From the NCBI RefSeq assembly GCF_013778505.1, contig NZ_JAAOWU010000001.1, positions 248,001 to 312,000 of the forward strand: DNA of 64,000 nt, written 5' to 3'. The position numbers and the translations under genes are program-made. Of the stretch, positions 9,919 to 19,300 are shown one piece after another; position 1 is the first letter of the stretch; every line of letters starts with the position of its first letter. Origin of the DNA: Pseudomonas sivasensis. Its GTDB lineage: Bacteria; Pseudomonadota; Gammaproteobacteria; Pseudomonadales; Pseudomonadaceae. The notes under the pieces are model-generated. The model had not been told where the DNA came from and made no database searches. It saw only the letters and a list, made by a program, of their open reading frames with translations.

Positions 9919-10200
9919 CCCAGCCTTTCCAGACTGAACCGGACCACCGAGGGCATCGTTGTTAACGAAATCCCCGGAGAGACGGTTCAGTTGTACCTTG
10001 TTAAAGCAGCCTCCTCTCATGCCGTACTCCCCGATACCCAGGGCACGTCAGAGATCATTGACGTCTAGAGACATTCAGTAATATCCAGCCTTTGCAATTG
10101 CTTGGAAATACCGCCAACCTGCGCCCGCCCGACCTGCGGCGTACGACAATTCGCGCCTGCGCCTGTCATTACTAAACCTTTCGTCAAAGAGCCCGCTGCC

Positions 10201-11331
10201 ATGCTGAACGGACGCGACCCGCGCATCGATTTTTTTCGGGGCCTGGCGTTGATCTTCATTTTTTGGGATCACGTTCCCCACAATCCCCTCGGCCAGATCA
10301 CCCTACGCAATTTCGGTTTCAGCGATGCGGCCGAAGTCTTCGTGTTCCTCGCCGGCTACGCCGCTGTGCTGGCCTACGGCAAGATCCTGCAGCGTGACGG
10401 CTATTGGTTCGCCACGCTGAAGATCCTGCGCCGTACCTGGGTGTTGTACGTGGTGCACATCTTCTTGCTGGCGATGCTGATGGGCATCGTGTTCTTCGCC
10501 AACAGCCATGTGGAAACCCGCGACCTCGTCGAGGAGATGGGCCTGACGCACTTCGTCACCCACCCGCAGCAGGCGCTGACCGATGAACTTCTGCTGCGCT
10601 TCAAGCCCAACCTGATGGACCCGCTGCCGTTGTATATCGTGCTGCTCGGTGGTTTGCCGCTGGTGTTGCCGCTGTTGCTGCGCAAGACCTGGCTGGTGGT
10701 GGGCGCGTCGATGACGGTGTACCTGCTGGCGCCGTGGATGGGCTGGAACCTGCGGGCGATTGCCGACGGCGTGTGGTACTTCAACCCGGTGACCTGGCAG
10801 TTTCTGTTCATCCTCGGTGGCGCGGCGGCGATTCATGCCAGCCGCGAGCGCCCGGCCGAACTGCGGCCACTGCGCCGGCAGCCGTTGTTCATGGCGGCGG
10901 CGATCTACACCCTGGCTGCAGCGGTGCTGACACTGTCGTGGCGCTGGCCCGAAGTGCACGATACGTGGATGCCATCGGCGGTCAGCGATCTGATCTACCC
11001 AATCAGCAAGACCGACCTGTCGCCGCTGCGCCTGCTGCACTTCCTCGCACTGGCGTATGTCACCGCCAAGCTGTTGCCCGGACGCGGCTGGACCGACAAC
11101 TGGCTGGCGCAGCACACCTGCCGCATGGGCCGTTATTCACTGGAAGTGTTTTGCCTGGGCGTCGTGCTGGCACCGTTGGCCGACATGGTCAATGCGATGG
11201 CTGGCGATGCGCTGCTGATGCAACTGCTGACAGCGCTGGTCGGCGCTTCATTGATGGTGATGATGGGGTTGTGGCTGGAATTCAACAAGCGCCTGGATCA
11301 GTCGCACAAGCTGGTCACACAGGCCAGCTGA
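10201..11331 (+). CDS. opgC: OpgC-family glucan-modifying membrane acyltransferase
   Basis: The 376-residue protein is mostly membrane helices (about ten), opening with GRDPRIDFFRGLALIFIFWDH, the hallmark R-x-D-x-x-R-G and downstream His of the OpgC/acyltransferase-3-like group. OpgC proteins transfer succinyl groups onto osmoregulated periplasmic glucans. I place the start at ATG 10201; an in-frame upstream ATG at 10102 would add 33 residues that look unlike the family and have no ribosome site. It sits 4.5 kb downstream of opgD-bglX in the same orientation, with two redox genes between, which suggests a loosely grouped glucan-remodelling region. Substituent chemistry (succinyl versus other acyl) cannot be read from sequence. 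Confidence 0.85.
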   Translation: MLNGRDPRIDFFRGLALIFIFWDHVPHNPLGQITLRNFGFSDAAEVFVFLAGYAAVLAYGKILQRDGYWFATLKILRRTWVLYVVHIFLLAMLMGIVFFANSHVETRDLVEEMGLTHFVTHPQQALTDELLLRFKPNLMDPLPLYIVLLGGLPLVLPLLLRKTWLVVGASMTVYLLAPWMGWNLRAIADGVWYFNPVTWQFLFILGGAAAIHASRERPAELRPLRRQPLFMAAAIYTLAAAVLTLSWRWPEVHDTWMPSAVSDLIYPISKTDLSPLRLLHFLALAYVTAKLLPGRGWTDNWLAQHTCRMGRYSLEVFCLGVVLAPLADMVNAMAGDALLMQLLTALVGASLMVMMGLWLEFNKRLDQSHKLVTQAS

Positions 11332-11336
11332 AAGGT

Positions 11337-11362
11337 AAGGCCCGCCGCACGCAGCGGGCCTT
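11337..11362. terminator. Hairpin between convergent opgC and permease genes
   Basis: A 9-bp perfect stem (AAGGCCCGC paired with GCGGGCCTT, 8-nt loop) fills the 46-nt gap between the two convergent stop codons. Neither side has a strong T run, so termination is likely but not certain. Confidence 0.5.
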
Positions 11363-11377
11363 GCCAGGCGTCAGGCG

Positions 11378-12796
11378 TCAGGCGGAGTGCACTGGCGCCG
11401 CGTTGGCGGTGTTCGGTTGCAGCTTGAACACGTAGAACAACACGGTCAGCAGCACCAGGAACACCGGACCGACGTACAGCGCGATGCGGGTGTCCGGGAA
11501 GTACGCCATCAGGCCCACCACCAGCACCAGAAATGCCAGCGCCAGGTACGAACTGACCGGGTACAGCCACATGCGGTACTTCAGGGCTTTCTGCTCGGCC
11601 GGGCTCAGGCTCTTGCGAAACTTGAGCTGGGCCAACAGGATCATCACCCAGGTCCAGATTGCGCCGAAGGTGGCGATGGACGTGACCCAGACGAAAACTT
11701 TCTCCGGCACCAGGTAGTTGAGCAGCACGCCGAGCAGCAAGGCGAAGATCGACAGCAGCAAGGCTTTGCGCGGCACGCCGTTGCTCGACGTGGTGGCGAA
11801 CGCGGCCGGCGCCTGGCCGTTCTGCGCCAGGCTGTAGAGCATGCGCCCGGTGCTGAAGATGCCGCCGTTGCACGACGACAGCGCCGCCGTGATCACCACG
11901 AAGTTGATGATGCCCGCTGCGGTCTTGATGCCCAGACGCTCGAAGGTCATCACGAACGGGCTGCCCTGGGTGCCGATTTCATTCCACGGGTAGATCGACA
12001 GGATCACGAACAACGCGCCCACGTAGAACAACAGGATGCGCCAGAACACCGACCCGATTGCGCTCGGAATAGTCTTCTGCGGGTTGCGCGCTTCACCGGC
12101 GGTGAGGCCGATCATCTCCACGCCGAGGTAGGCGAACATCACCATCTGCAGCGACATCAGCACACCCTGCACGCCATTGGGCATGAAGCCGCCATGGGCC
12201 CACAGGTTCGAAATCCCCAGCGCCACGCCGTCGTTGCCAAAGCCGAAGGCGATGATGCCGACGCCGCCGATCACCATGGCAATGATGGTGACGATCTTGA
12301 TCAGCGCGAACCAGAACTCGAACTCACCAAAGGCTTTTACCGCGATCAGGTTGATGGTGCCCATGCTGATCAGCGCCGCCAGGGCCCAGATCCAGCGCGG
12401 GGTGTCGGGGAACCACACGCCCATGTACACCGCCACGGCGGTGATCTCGGCCACACAGGTCACCAGCCACAGGAACCAATAATTCCAGCCGGTCAGAAAG
12501 CCCGCCAACGGGCCGAGATAATCCTGGGCATAACGACTGAACGAGCCGGCCACCGGGTTATGCACGGCCATTTCGCCGAGGGCGCGCATGATCACCAGGA
12601 TGGCCAGGCCGCCGATGATGTAGGAGAGCATGATGGCCGGGCCGGCCATTTCGATGGCCTTGGCCGAGCCGAGGAACAGGCCGACACCGATACAGGCGCC
12701 GAGCGCCATCAGGCGGATATGCCGCTCACCCAGTTCGCGTTTGAGCGGGCCGCCCGAAGCGGTCTCGCCATGGGGCAGGTGGTTGCCGACTGGCAT
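11378..12796 (-). CDS. Amino acid permease, AAT (APC) family
   Basis: The 472-residue inner-membrane protein has about twelve hydrophobic segments. The N-terminal half carries GLFLGSAKAIEMAGPA (the APC-family G-x-G-L-F motif of helix 1) and MRALGEMAVHNPVAGSF (conserved R-x-LGE and PxxGSF), and later EAR-NPQKTIPSAIG and NFVVITAALSSCNGGIFSTGR. These are typical of proton-coupled AAT-family permeases such as ProY, CycA, GabP and HutT. Substrate is uncertain; proline, histidine or small neutral amino acids are possible. The start is ATG 12796 with GAGG 10 nt upstream; upstream in-frame residues are not family-like. It is a single-gene unit, divergent from the penicillin-binding protein gene. Confidence 0.87.
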   Translation of the reverse strand: MPVGNHLPHGETASGGPLKRELGERHIRLMALGACIGVGLFLGSAKAIEMAGPAIMLSYIIGGLAILVIMRALGEMAVHNPVAGSFSRYAQDYLGPLAGFLTGWNYWFLWLVTCVAEITAVAVYMGVWFPDTPRWIWALAALISMGTINLIAVKAFGEFEFWFALIKIVTIIAMVIGGVGIIAFGFGNDGVALGISNLWAHGGFMPNGVQGVLMSLQMVMFAYLGVEMIGLTAGEARNPQKTIPSAIGSVFWRILLFYVGALFVILSIYPWNEIGTQGSPFVMTFERLGIKTAAGIINFVVITAALSSCNGGIFSTGRMLYSLAQNGQAPAAFATTSSNGVPRKALLLSIFALLLGVLLNYLVPEKVFVWVTSIATFGAIWTWVMILLAQLKFRKSLSPAEQKALKYRMWLYPVSSYLALAFLVLVVGLMAYFPDTRIALYVGPVFLVLLTVLFYVFKLQPNTANAAPVHSA

Positions 12797-13171
12797 AGGA
12801 ATACAACCTCGTCTTGTTATTGGATATGAGCCTCCGAGTCCAGCACGTCGCGGCGGGTCTGCCGTGACATGCCATCGCCGGTTCACCTTGTGGGCAAACC
12901 GGTCCGGCGGGGCCAGATCGGGGGGATGCAGTATAAAAAGCTCAACCCAGTGATTTTCACTCTATAAAAGGCAATATTCAGCGGGAATTGCCGCCTTAAT
13001 ACGATTTAGCGGTGGGAGTATCGCACACCAATGGTGCGACCCTTCAAGCCACCTACGCTGTCATCGGGCTTTGCCCATGCCCGGCCCGGTCGACAAATTC
13101 CTCACGCAAGCCAATCAGCGTCTACGCTTGAGACAAGTCCGATCAATCTGCCGGGATGGGATCAATCGACT
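12797..13171. other. Intergenic promoter region between divergent genes
   Basis: These 375 nt contain no supported gene. The middle (about 12925-13010) is AT-rich compared with its flanks and holds several TATAAA-like hexamers (for example near 12932 and 12963) that could be -10 elements for either divergent gene. No clear operator was recognised. Confidence 0.35.
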
Positions 13172-16100
13172 ATGGGCGCTTTATGGCAAACCGATTCAAC
13201 CAAAGCTGCGGCGCCTGCCGACAGCGAGGATGAACAGCCATTGCCACGACGCCCCCGCAAGCGGTTGTACAGGTGGCGAATGGTGTGGCTGCTACTGGTG
13301 ATCGCGCTGATTGCCGCAGCGTATGTCGCCCAGCGCGAAATGCGCAGCGCCGACTGGCAGTCCCGCGAACTGAGCCGTCTGGCCACGACCCTCAGCTACA
13401 CGGTGGAGCCCGGCGCCAGCGACCGCATCGTTTACCCCGGTGAAGGGCCCTTCGACAAACGCCTGGGCTACAGCGCCATCGATGAATTCCTGCCACGCCT
13501 GCTCAAGCGCAATTTCCTGATCCAGAGCCAGGCGCAGTTTTCCGACGCCTTGATGGACTACACCGCCCATGGGCTGTTTGTGCCCTACGCCGAAAAAATC
13601 CAGGCCGGCCTGTCGATCAACGACTGCCGCGCCACGCCGCTGTACCAGTTCAGCTACCCCCAGCAGTTTTACCCGGATTTCACCGCGATCCCGCCGGTGG
13701 TGGTCAGCAGCCTGCTGTTCATCGAAAACCGTGACCTGCTGGACCCCGCACAGCCCCAGGCCAACCCGGCGGTGGATTGGCCGCGCTTCGCCAAGGCCGC
13801 GTGGTCGCAAGTCGCCCGCGTGCTGCACCTGCCCGGGCAAAGCGCCGGCGGCAGCACCCTCGCCACCCAACTGGAAAAATACCGCCACTCCCCCGACGGC
13901 CTGACCCTGTCCGGTAGCGAGAAGCTGCGCCAGATGTTTTCTGCCAGCGTGCGCGCCTACCAGGACGGCCCGCAGACCTTGCTCGCGCGCCAGAACATCG
14001 TGCGCGATTACCTCAACAGCGTGCCGCTGTCCGCTGTGCCTGGCCATGGTGAAGTGCACGGCATGGCCGAAGGTCTGCGGGTGTGGTACGGCGCCGACTT
14101 CAAGCGCACCAATGCGCTGCTGGCCGACGCCGGCACTGGCAACCTCGAGCAAAAAGGTGTGGCCCTGCGCGAAGTCTTGTCGCTGATGATCGCCCAGCGC
14201 CGGCCGTCCCATTACTTGTCCAAAGGCCGCCCGGAACTTGCGGACCTGACCGACAGCCACCTGCGTCTGCTCAAACAGAACGGCGTCATTGAACCGGCCC
14301 TGGCCGATGCCGCGCTGGCGAGTCAGGTGACGTACCGCGACTGGCAGCAGCAACCGACCTTGCAACCGATCGAGACCAACAAGGGCATCAGCGTTGCGCG
14401 CAGTCGCCTGGCCGCGCTGCTCAACCGATCGCTGTACGACCTCGACCGCCTCGATCTGGCCGCCACCAGCACCTTGCAGAACGACCTGCAAACCCAGGCC
14501 ACCGCCTACCTCAAGCAGCTCGCTGACCCTGCCTTCGCCGCGCAACTGGGTCTGCTCGGGCCACGGCTGCTGACGCCGGCCAGCACCGCGCAAGTGCGCT
14601 ACAGCTTCACCCTCTACGAGATGACCGCCGACGGCGCACGGGTGCGTGTGCAGACCGACAACACCGACCAACCCTTCGACATCAACGAGAGCAGCAAGCT
14701 GGAGTTGGGCTCCACCGCCAAGCTACGGGTGCTGACCACCTATTTGCAGATCATCAGCGAACTGCATGATCGCTATGGCGCACAGCCCGCCGCCGCACTG
14801 AAAAAAGTCAGCGTCGACGAGCAGGATCGCCTGTCGCGCTGGGCCGTGGACTACTTGGCGCAAAGCACCGACCGCAGCCTGCCGAAGATGCTCGACGCAG
14901 CCCTCGACCGGCAGTATTCCGCCAGCCCTGGCGAGAGCTTTTTCACCGGTGGCGGCCTGCACCGCTTCCACAATTTTCGCAACGAAGACAATGGTCGCAG
15001 CCCGAGCCTGCGCGATGCCCTGCGCGAGTCGATCAACCTGCCGTTCATTCGCCTGATGCGCGACCTGGTGCGTTACAGCACCTACCACGGCCCCAACAAC
15101 AGCGCCGAGTTGCTCAAGGACGACAGCGACCCGCGCCGCCAGGAATACCTGGCCCAGTTCGCCGACCGTGAGGGCACCACCTTTCTGCTGCGTTTCTGGA
15201 AACGCTACCGCAACAAGGACACCCAGGCGCGGCTCGACACCTTCCTCGACAGCATGCACCCCACCGCCATACGCCTGGCCGCCGTGCACCGCTACCTGCT
15301 GCCCCAGGCCAGCCAGCAGAGTTTCAACGGGTTCGTGCGCGCTCACCTCAAGAGCAAGGAACCGGAAAAACTCAGCGACGAGCGCCTGACCAAGCTCTAT
15401 CAGGCCTACGGCCCGGGCGCCTACGACCTGCCGGACCAAGGCTACATCGCCAAGGTCCATCCGCTGGAATTGTGGCTGCTCGGCTACTTGCTGGAACACC
15501 CCGACGCCACCTTCACCCAGGCCGTCGCCGCCAGTGAGCATGAGCGCCAGGAAGTCTATGGCTGGCTGTTCAAGAGCCGCCACAAGAGCGCCCGTGACAG
15601 TCGCATCCGCACCATGCTGGAAATCGAAGCGTTTCTGGATATTCACCAGCGCTGGCAGGCAGTCGGCTACCCCTTCGACCATCTGGTGCCATCGCTGGCC
15701 ACGGCCATCGGCAGCTCCGGCGACCGCCCCGCTGCGCTGGCGGAATTGGTGGGGATCATCCTCAATGACGGCGTACGCGAACCGACCCTGCGCATCGACA
15801 GCCTGCATTTTGCCGCCGACACCCCCTATGAAACCCGCCTGGTCAACAACCCCGATCGCGGCAAACGCGTCATGCCTAGCGAAGTCGCCACCGCCCTGCG
15901 TGGCGCGTTGTCGCAAGTGGTGGACGCCGGCACCGCCAAACGCGTGGCCGGCAGTTTCAAGCTGACTGACGGCACACCCTTGATCATGGGCGGCAAGACC
16001 GGTACCGGCGACAACCGCATCGAAGCCATCGGCGCCGGTGGGCGTGTGCTCAGTTCCAAGTCCATCAACCGCACCGCGACGTTCGTGTTCTACATCGGCG

Positions 16101-16294
16101 AGCACCACTTCGGCACCCTCACCGCATTCGTTCCGGGCATTTCGGCGCAGCAATTCACGTTCACGTCGGCGCTGCCGGTGCAGGTGCTCAAGGGTATGGC
16201 ACCGATCCTCACGCCTTACCTGCAACCCGACGCGCAGACCCTGTGCCAACCGCCGAAACAGGGTGTTAGTTATGCGCATCTTTCATTCGAATAA
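13172..16294 (+). CDS. Large bifunctional penicillin-binding protein (GT51 transglycosylase + transpeptidase)
   Basis: The 1040-residue protein has a basic cytoplasmic tail and one membrane anchor near residues 37-53. A GT51 domain follows, with catalytic Glu185 in LLFIENRD and GGSTLATQLEKY matching the glycan-binding G-x-STLTQQL motif. The transpeptidase domain shows SxxK (Ser514 in GSTAK), SxN (Ser620 in ESINLP) and KTG (Lys942 in GGKTGTG). The gap of about 320 residues between SxN and KTG is much longer than in PBP1a or PBP1b and is rich in charged helices. The start at ATG 13172 is chosen because the residues after it are compositionally normal; an open upstream extension of 47 codons lacks family features. 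The upstream gene is divergent and the next gene begins 99 nt later, so it is probably monocistronic. Confidence 0.88.
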   Translation: MGALWQTDSTKAAAPADSEDEQPLPRRPRKRLYRWRMVWLLLVIALIAAAYVAQREMRSADWQSRELSRLATTLSYTVEPGASDRIVYPGEGPFDKRLGYSAIDEFLPRLLKRNFLIQSQAQFSDALMDYTAHGLFVPYAEKIQAGLSINDCRATPLYQFSYPQQFYPDFTAIPPVVVSSLLFIENRDLLDPAQPQANPAVDWPRFAKAAWSQVARVLHLPGQSAGGSTLATQLEKYRHSPDGLTLSGSEKLRQMFSASVRAYQDGPQTLLARQNIVRDYLNSVPLSAVPGHGEVHGMAEGLRVWYGADFKRTNALLADAGTGNLEQKGVALREVLSLMIAQRRPSHYLSKGRPELADLTDSHLRLLKQNGVIEPALADAALASQVTYRDWQQQPTLQPIETNKGISVARSRLAALLNRSLYDLDRLDLAATSTLQNDLQTQATAYLKQLADPAFAAQLGLLGPRLLTPASTAQVRYSFTLYEMTADGARVRVQTDNTDQPFDINESSKLELGSTAKLRVLTTYLQIISELHDRYGAQPAAALKKVSVDEQDRLSRWAVDYLAQSTDRSLPKMLDAALDRQYSASPGESFFTGGGLHRFHNFRNEDNGRSPSLRDALRESINLPFIRLMRDLVRYSTYHGPNNSAELLKDDSDPRRQEYLAQFADREGTTFLLRFWKRYRNKDTQARLDTFLDSMHPTAIRLAAVHRYLLPQASQQSFNGFVRAHLKSKEPEKLSDERLTKLYQAYGPGAYDLPDQGYIAKVHPLELWLLGYLLEHPDATFTQAVAASEHERQEVYGWLFKSRHKSARDSRIRTMLEIEAFLDIHQRWQAVGYPFDHLVPSLATAIGSSGDRPAALAELVGIILNDGVREPTLRIDSLHFAADTPYETRLVNNPDRGKRVMPSEVATALRGALSQVVDAGTAKRVAGSFKLTDGTPLIMGGKTGTGDNRIEAIGAGGRVLSSKSINRTATFVFYIGEHHFGTLTAFVPGISAQQFTFTSALPVQVLKGMAPILTPYLQPDAQTLCQPPKQGVSYAHLSFE

Positions 16295-16393
16295 CGGGTG
16301 CTCAACGCACCGAACCGCCCAGGATTTTGAGCTTTTGTTCTAGTCTTCAGTGGATACGCTAATGGCTTCAAATCCCTTAGCGAGCGCCATTGC

Positions 16394-19300
16394 ATGCCCG
16401 AATCCCCCCCTCCTGCCAGTCCTCTGGCAACGCCCTACAAGGGGCCTCATTACGCGCTGATACAGCAGAGAATTCCCGACTGGCTCACCACCGCCGTCCC
16501 CGCCCGAATCAGCCTGTTCAACAGCACCACGCTGTCCCGACCGGACTGGTACGCCAGCGCCTCACCCGATCAACACACCACGCTGCAGCTGGCGAATGCC
16601 GAGGGCTGGCGCGCACAAAACGCCGTGGACCAACACCTTCGCGACGTGCAGGACCTGTATGGTTTTTCCGAGCCGCTGTTGCAGGAGGCCATCCGCGAAA
16701 AACACGGCCTGGATCTGAACGTCAAAACCACCTACCTCAACCTGTATATCCCCACGCAACTGCCCTGGTATGCGTTGGATATTTCCAAGGGGGCGACCAC
16801 CCGCAGAGTGTCGTTGCTGGATGCGGCGTTGCATAACTTCGCCGCCGGTGAAAGCTTTGAAAAAGACTCCTGCTACATCACCCAACCGGACGCCCGAGGC
16901 CACTTCGACATCCTGCCACTGGCCGAGCGAATGCCCCTTCTGCAGTTCAAGACGCTGTGCCGCGAACTGAACCTCGGCGCCCGCTATCAACAGCACCTGA
17001 ACCAGCATCTGTTGCCGACCGACCTCGCGCTGCGCGCCACGCTCAAGACCCGCATCATTGCCAGCCAAAAGGCCGCGCTCAAGGCTGCCGCGCAATTGGC
17101 CGTGCTGAAAAAGGACCTGGGGCCCGCGGCGTGCGCAGTGCTGCTGCAAGCGCTGCGCGGTGAGCGTGGGGTGCTGCAGTTCTACCGTTTGAACATCCTG
17201 GATGCGCCACTGGCCGGCATACTGCTGATTGCGGCGGATTTGGACCGCGTGTCCAGCGTGTCGAAACTGATCGCCTACATCCCTCATGACCCCGAAAGTC
17301 CCGTCAAGGAATACGACTCCAGCGTGGCGTTCATGACGGATCTGACACGCAAGCTGCACGCCAACGCAGCGATCCCATCACGCGGCCAGCAAACCTATCA
17401 GCAGTTCTTCAGCGAGTTTGTCGGGCATAACCAACGCGGGCACTTCTTTGCCGGGCTGGGCCAACGGCTGCCATTTTCAGCCATCAGGATCGACGCAGAC
17501 CTGTGGGAACACCGCTACCAGCAGGCGCTGAATAAAATCCTCAATGACGGGCGCAGCATGGCGGTGTCCACCTCCGATGCCGACCGCGCCGAGCGCTGGG
17601 CCTGGTGGGACAACGCCACGAAAATGATCACGGATATTTTCAACGCCGCCCTGATGGTGATCACGCCGTTCGTGCCGTTTCTCGGTGAGTTGATGCTGGC
17701 CTACACCGTTTATCAATTGAGCAGCGAGATCATTGAAGGGGTCGTCGACCTGGCCGAGGGCCAATATCGCGAAGCCGCCGAACATGTGGTGAGCGTGACC
17801 AGCGAAGTGGTGCAACTGGGCACGTTTGCCGCCGGCGCCGCCGTGGGCGGTGCGTTGCGGCGCTCACTGTTCGTCGATGATCTGCGGGTGGTCGAGGTCA
17901 ACGGGCAACCACGCCTGTGGAACCCGGATCTGGCGCCCTATGCCCGGCATGATCTGCAATTGCCGGCCGATGCACAGCCCGACGCGCTGGGTCTTCACGA
18001 GCATCAGAACCAACGCATCCTGCGCCTGAAGGACCGCCATTACGTGGTCGCGCACGAGGCCGCCAGTGACACCTACCGCATCCAGCACCCGACCCGCCCC
18101 GAGGCCTATTCCCCGCGACTCGAACACAATGACAACGGCGCCTGGCTGCATGAAGGAGAAGACCCGCGCACCTGGGACAGCGCGGCGCTGCACGAGCGCC
18201 TTGGTCCTCTTCTGGTGGAAGGCCTCACTCCCGCGCAACGGGCACAAGCCTGCGCCACCAGCGGAACTCACGACGGCGCCCTGCGCATGATGTATGCCGA
18301 CCGCTCACCTCCTCCGTCACTTCTGGCCGACAGCCTCAAGCGCCTGCAACTGCGTCGGCACGTCGAACAGACACCCCAGCGCATCCGCACCGGCGCCCCG
18401 GCCGAGCTGCCGACCAACTGGTCGGTGCAAACCACCACTGAGTTACCTGGCTGGCCGTCGCACAAAGCCATCGACGTGTTCATCGAACCGGACCTGAGCG
18501 GCTACGCCATGCGTTATGGCGCCGCCGATGCATTGCCCGCCGACACCCTGAACATCAGCCATGCGCAGGTGCAGGCTGGCTCGTTGCCAGAGCAAGTCCT
18601 CGCGTTTCTCAGCGAAAAGGAACTCGACGCCCTGCTGCCCTCGCCCCTGCCCGAGACCCAAACCGCGCGGGTCGCTGCGCTGCGCAACCAACTGGCCGAT
18701 CGGCTCACGCCACACACCGTTGCGATGTTCAATCACCTCTACAGCGCACGCGAAGTGCTCGACACCCCTCACGGTCAACTGATTCAACAGCAGTTCCCGC
18801 AGTTGCCCGCAGAGCTGGTGACGACGCTGCTACTGCGCACATCGCCCCAGGAACTGGACGTGATGAGCCGTGAACAGCGCATCCCTCTGCGCCTGAAAAA
18901 CCTCGCCCGGGAACTGGCCAACGAAGTCCGCGCCAGCCACGCCAGTGAAGGCTTGCATGACGATGCCCTACTGACGCCGGACACCGAGCGCATGGTCCTC
19001 AATCTCCTGCGTCTGAACACCGATGCTTTGGGGGACCTGAGTATCGCCATCCATGAGCAATCGCCGGAGGGCGCCTTGCGGTGTCGGGTAGGCCCGGCGG
19101 CGGCCGCCACACAGAAAGTCCTGATCTACCAGGGTCAGGGCCGCTACCGGATCCACGGGGTACCGGCGTCGACACCGCCCGCGCACTACCGTTTTTTCGA
19201 AGCGCTATTGCGCGTGCTTCCTGACGGGGCTGTTGATTTGCGCCCTGGCCAGGGTGAAAACCTCAAGGCCTGGCTCAGGGCGCAACTTGAACCATTGGCC

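Noticed and set aside
11387..12829. A 480-codon plus-strand open frame
   Set aside because: Antisense to the amino acid permease; its translation is rich in His, Gln, Asp and Arg with no domain pattern.
14723..16279. A 518-codon minus-strand open frame
   Set aside because: Antisense to the penicillin-binding protein gene with no recognisable domains.
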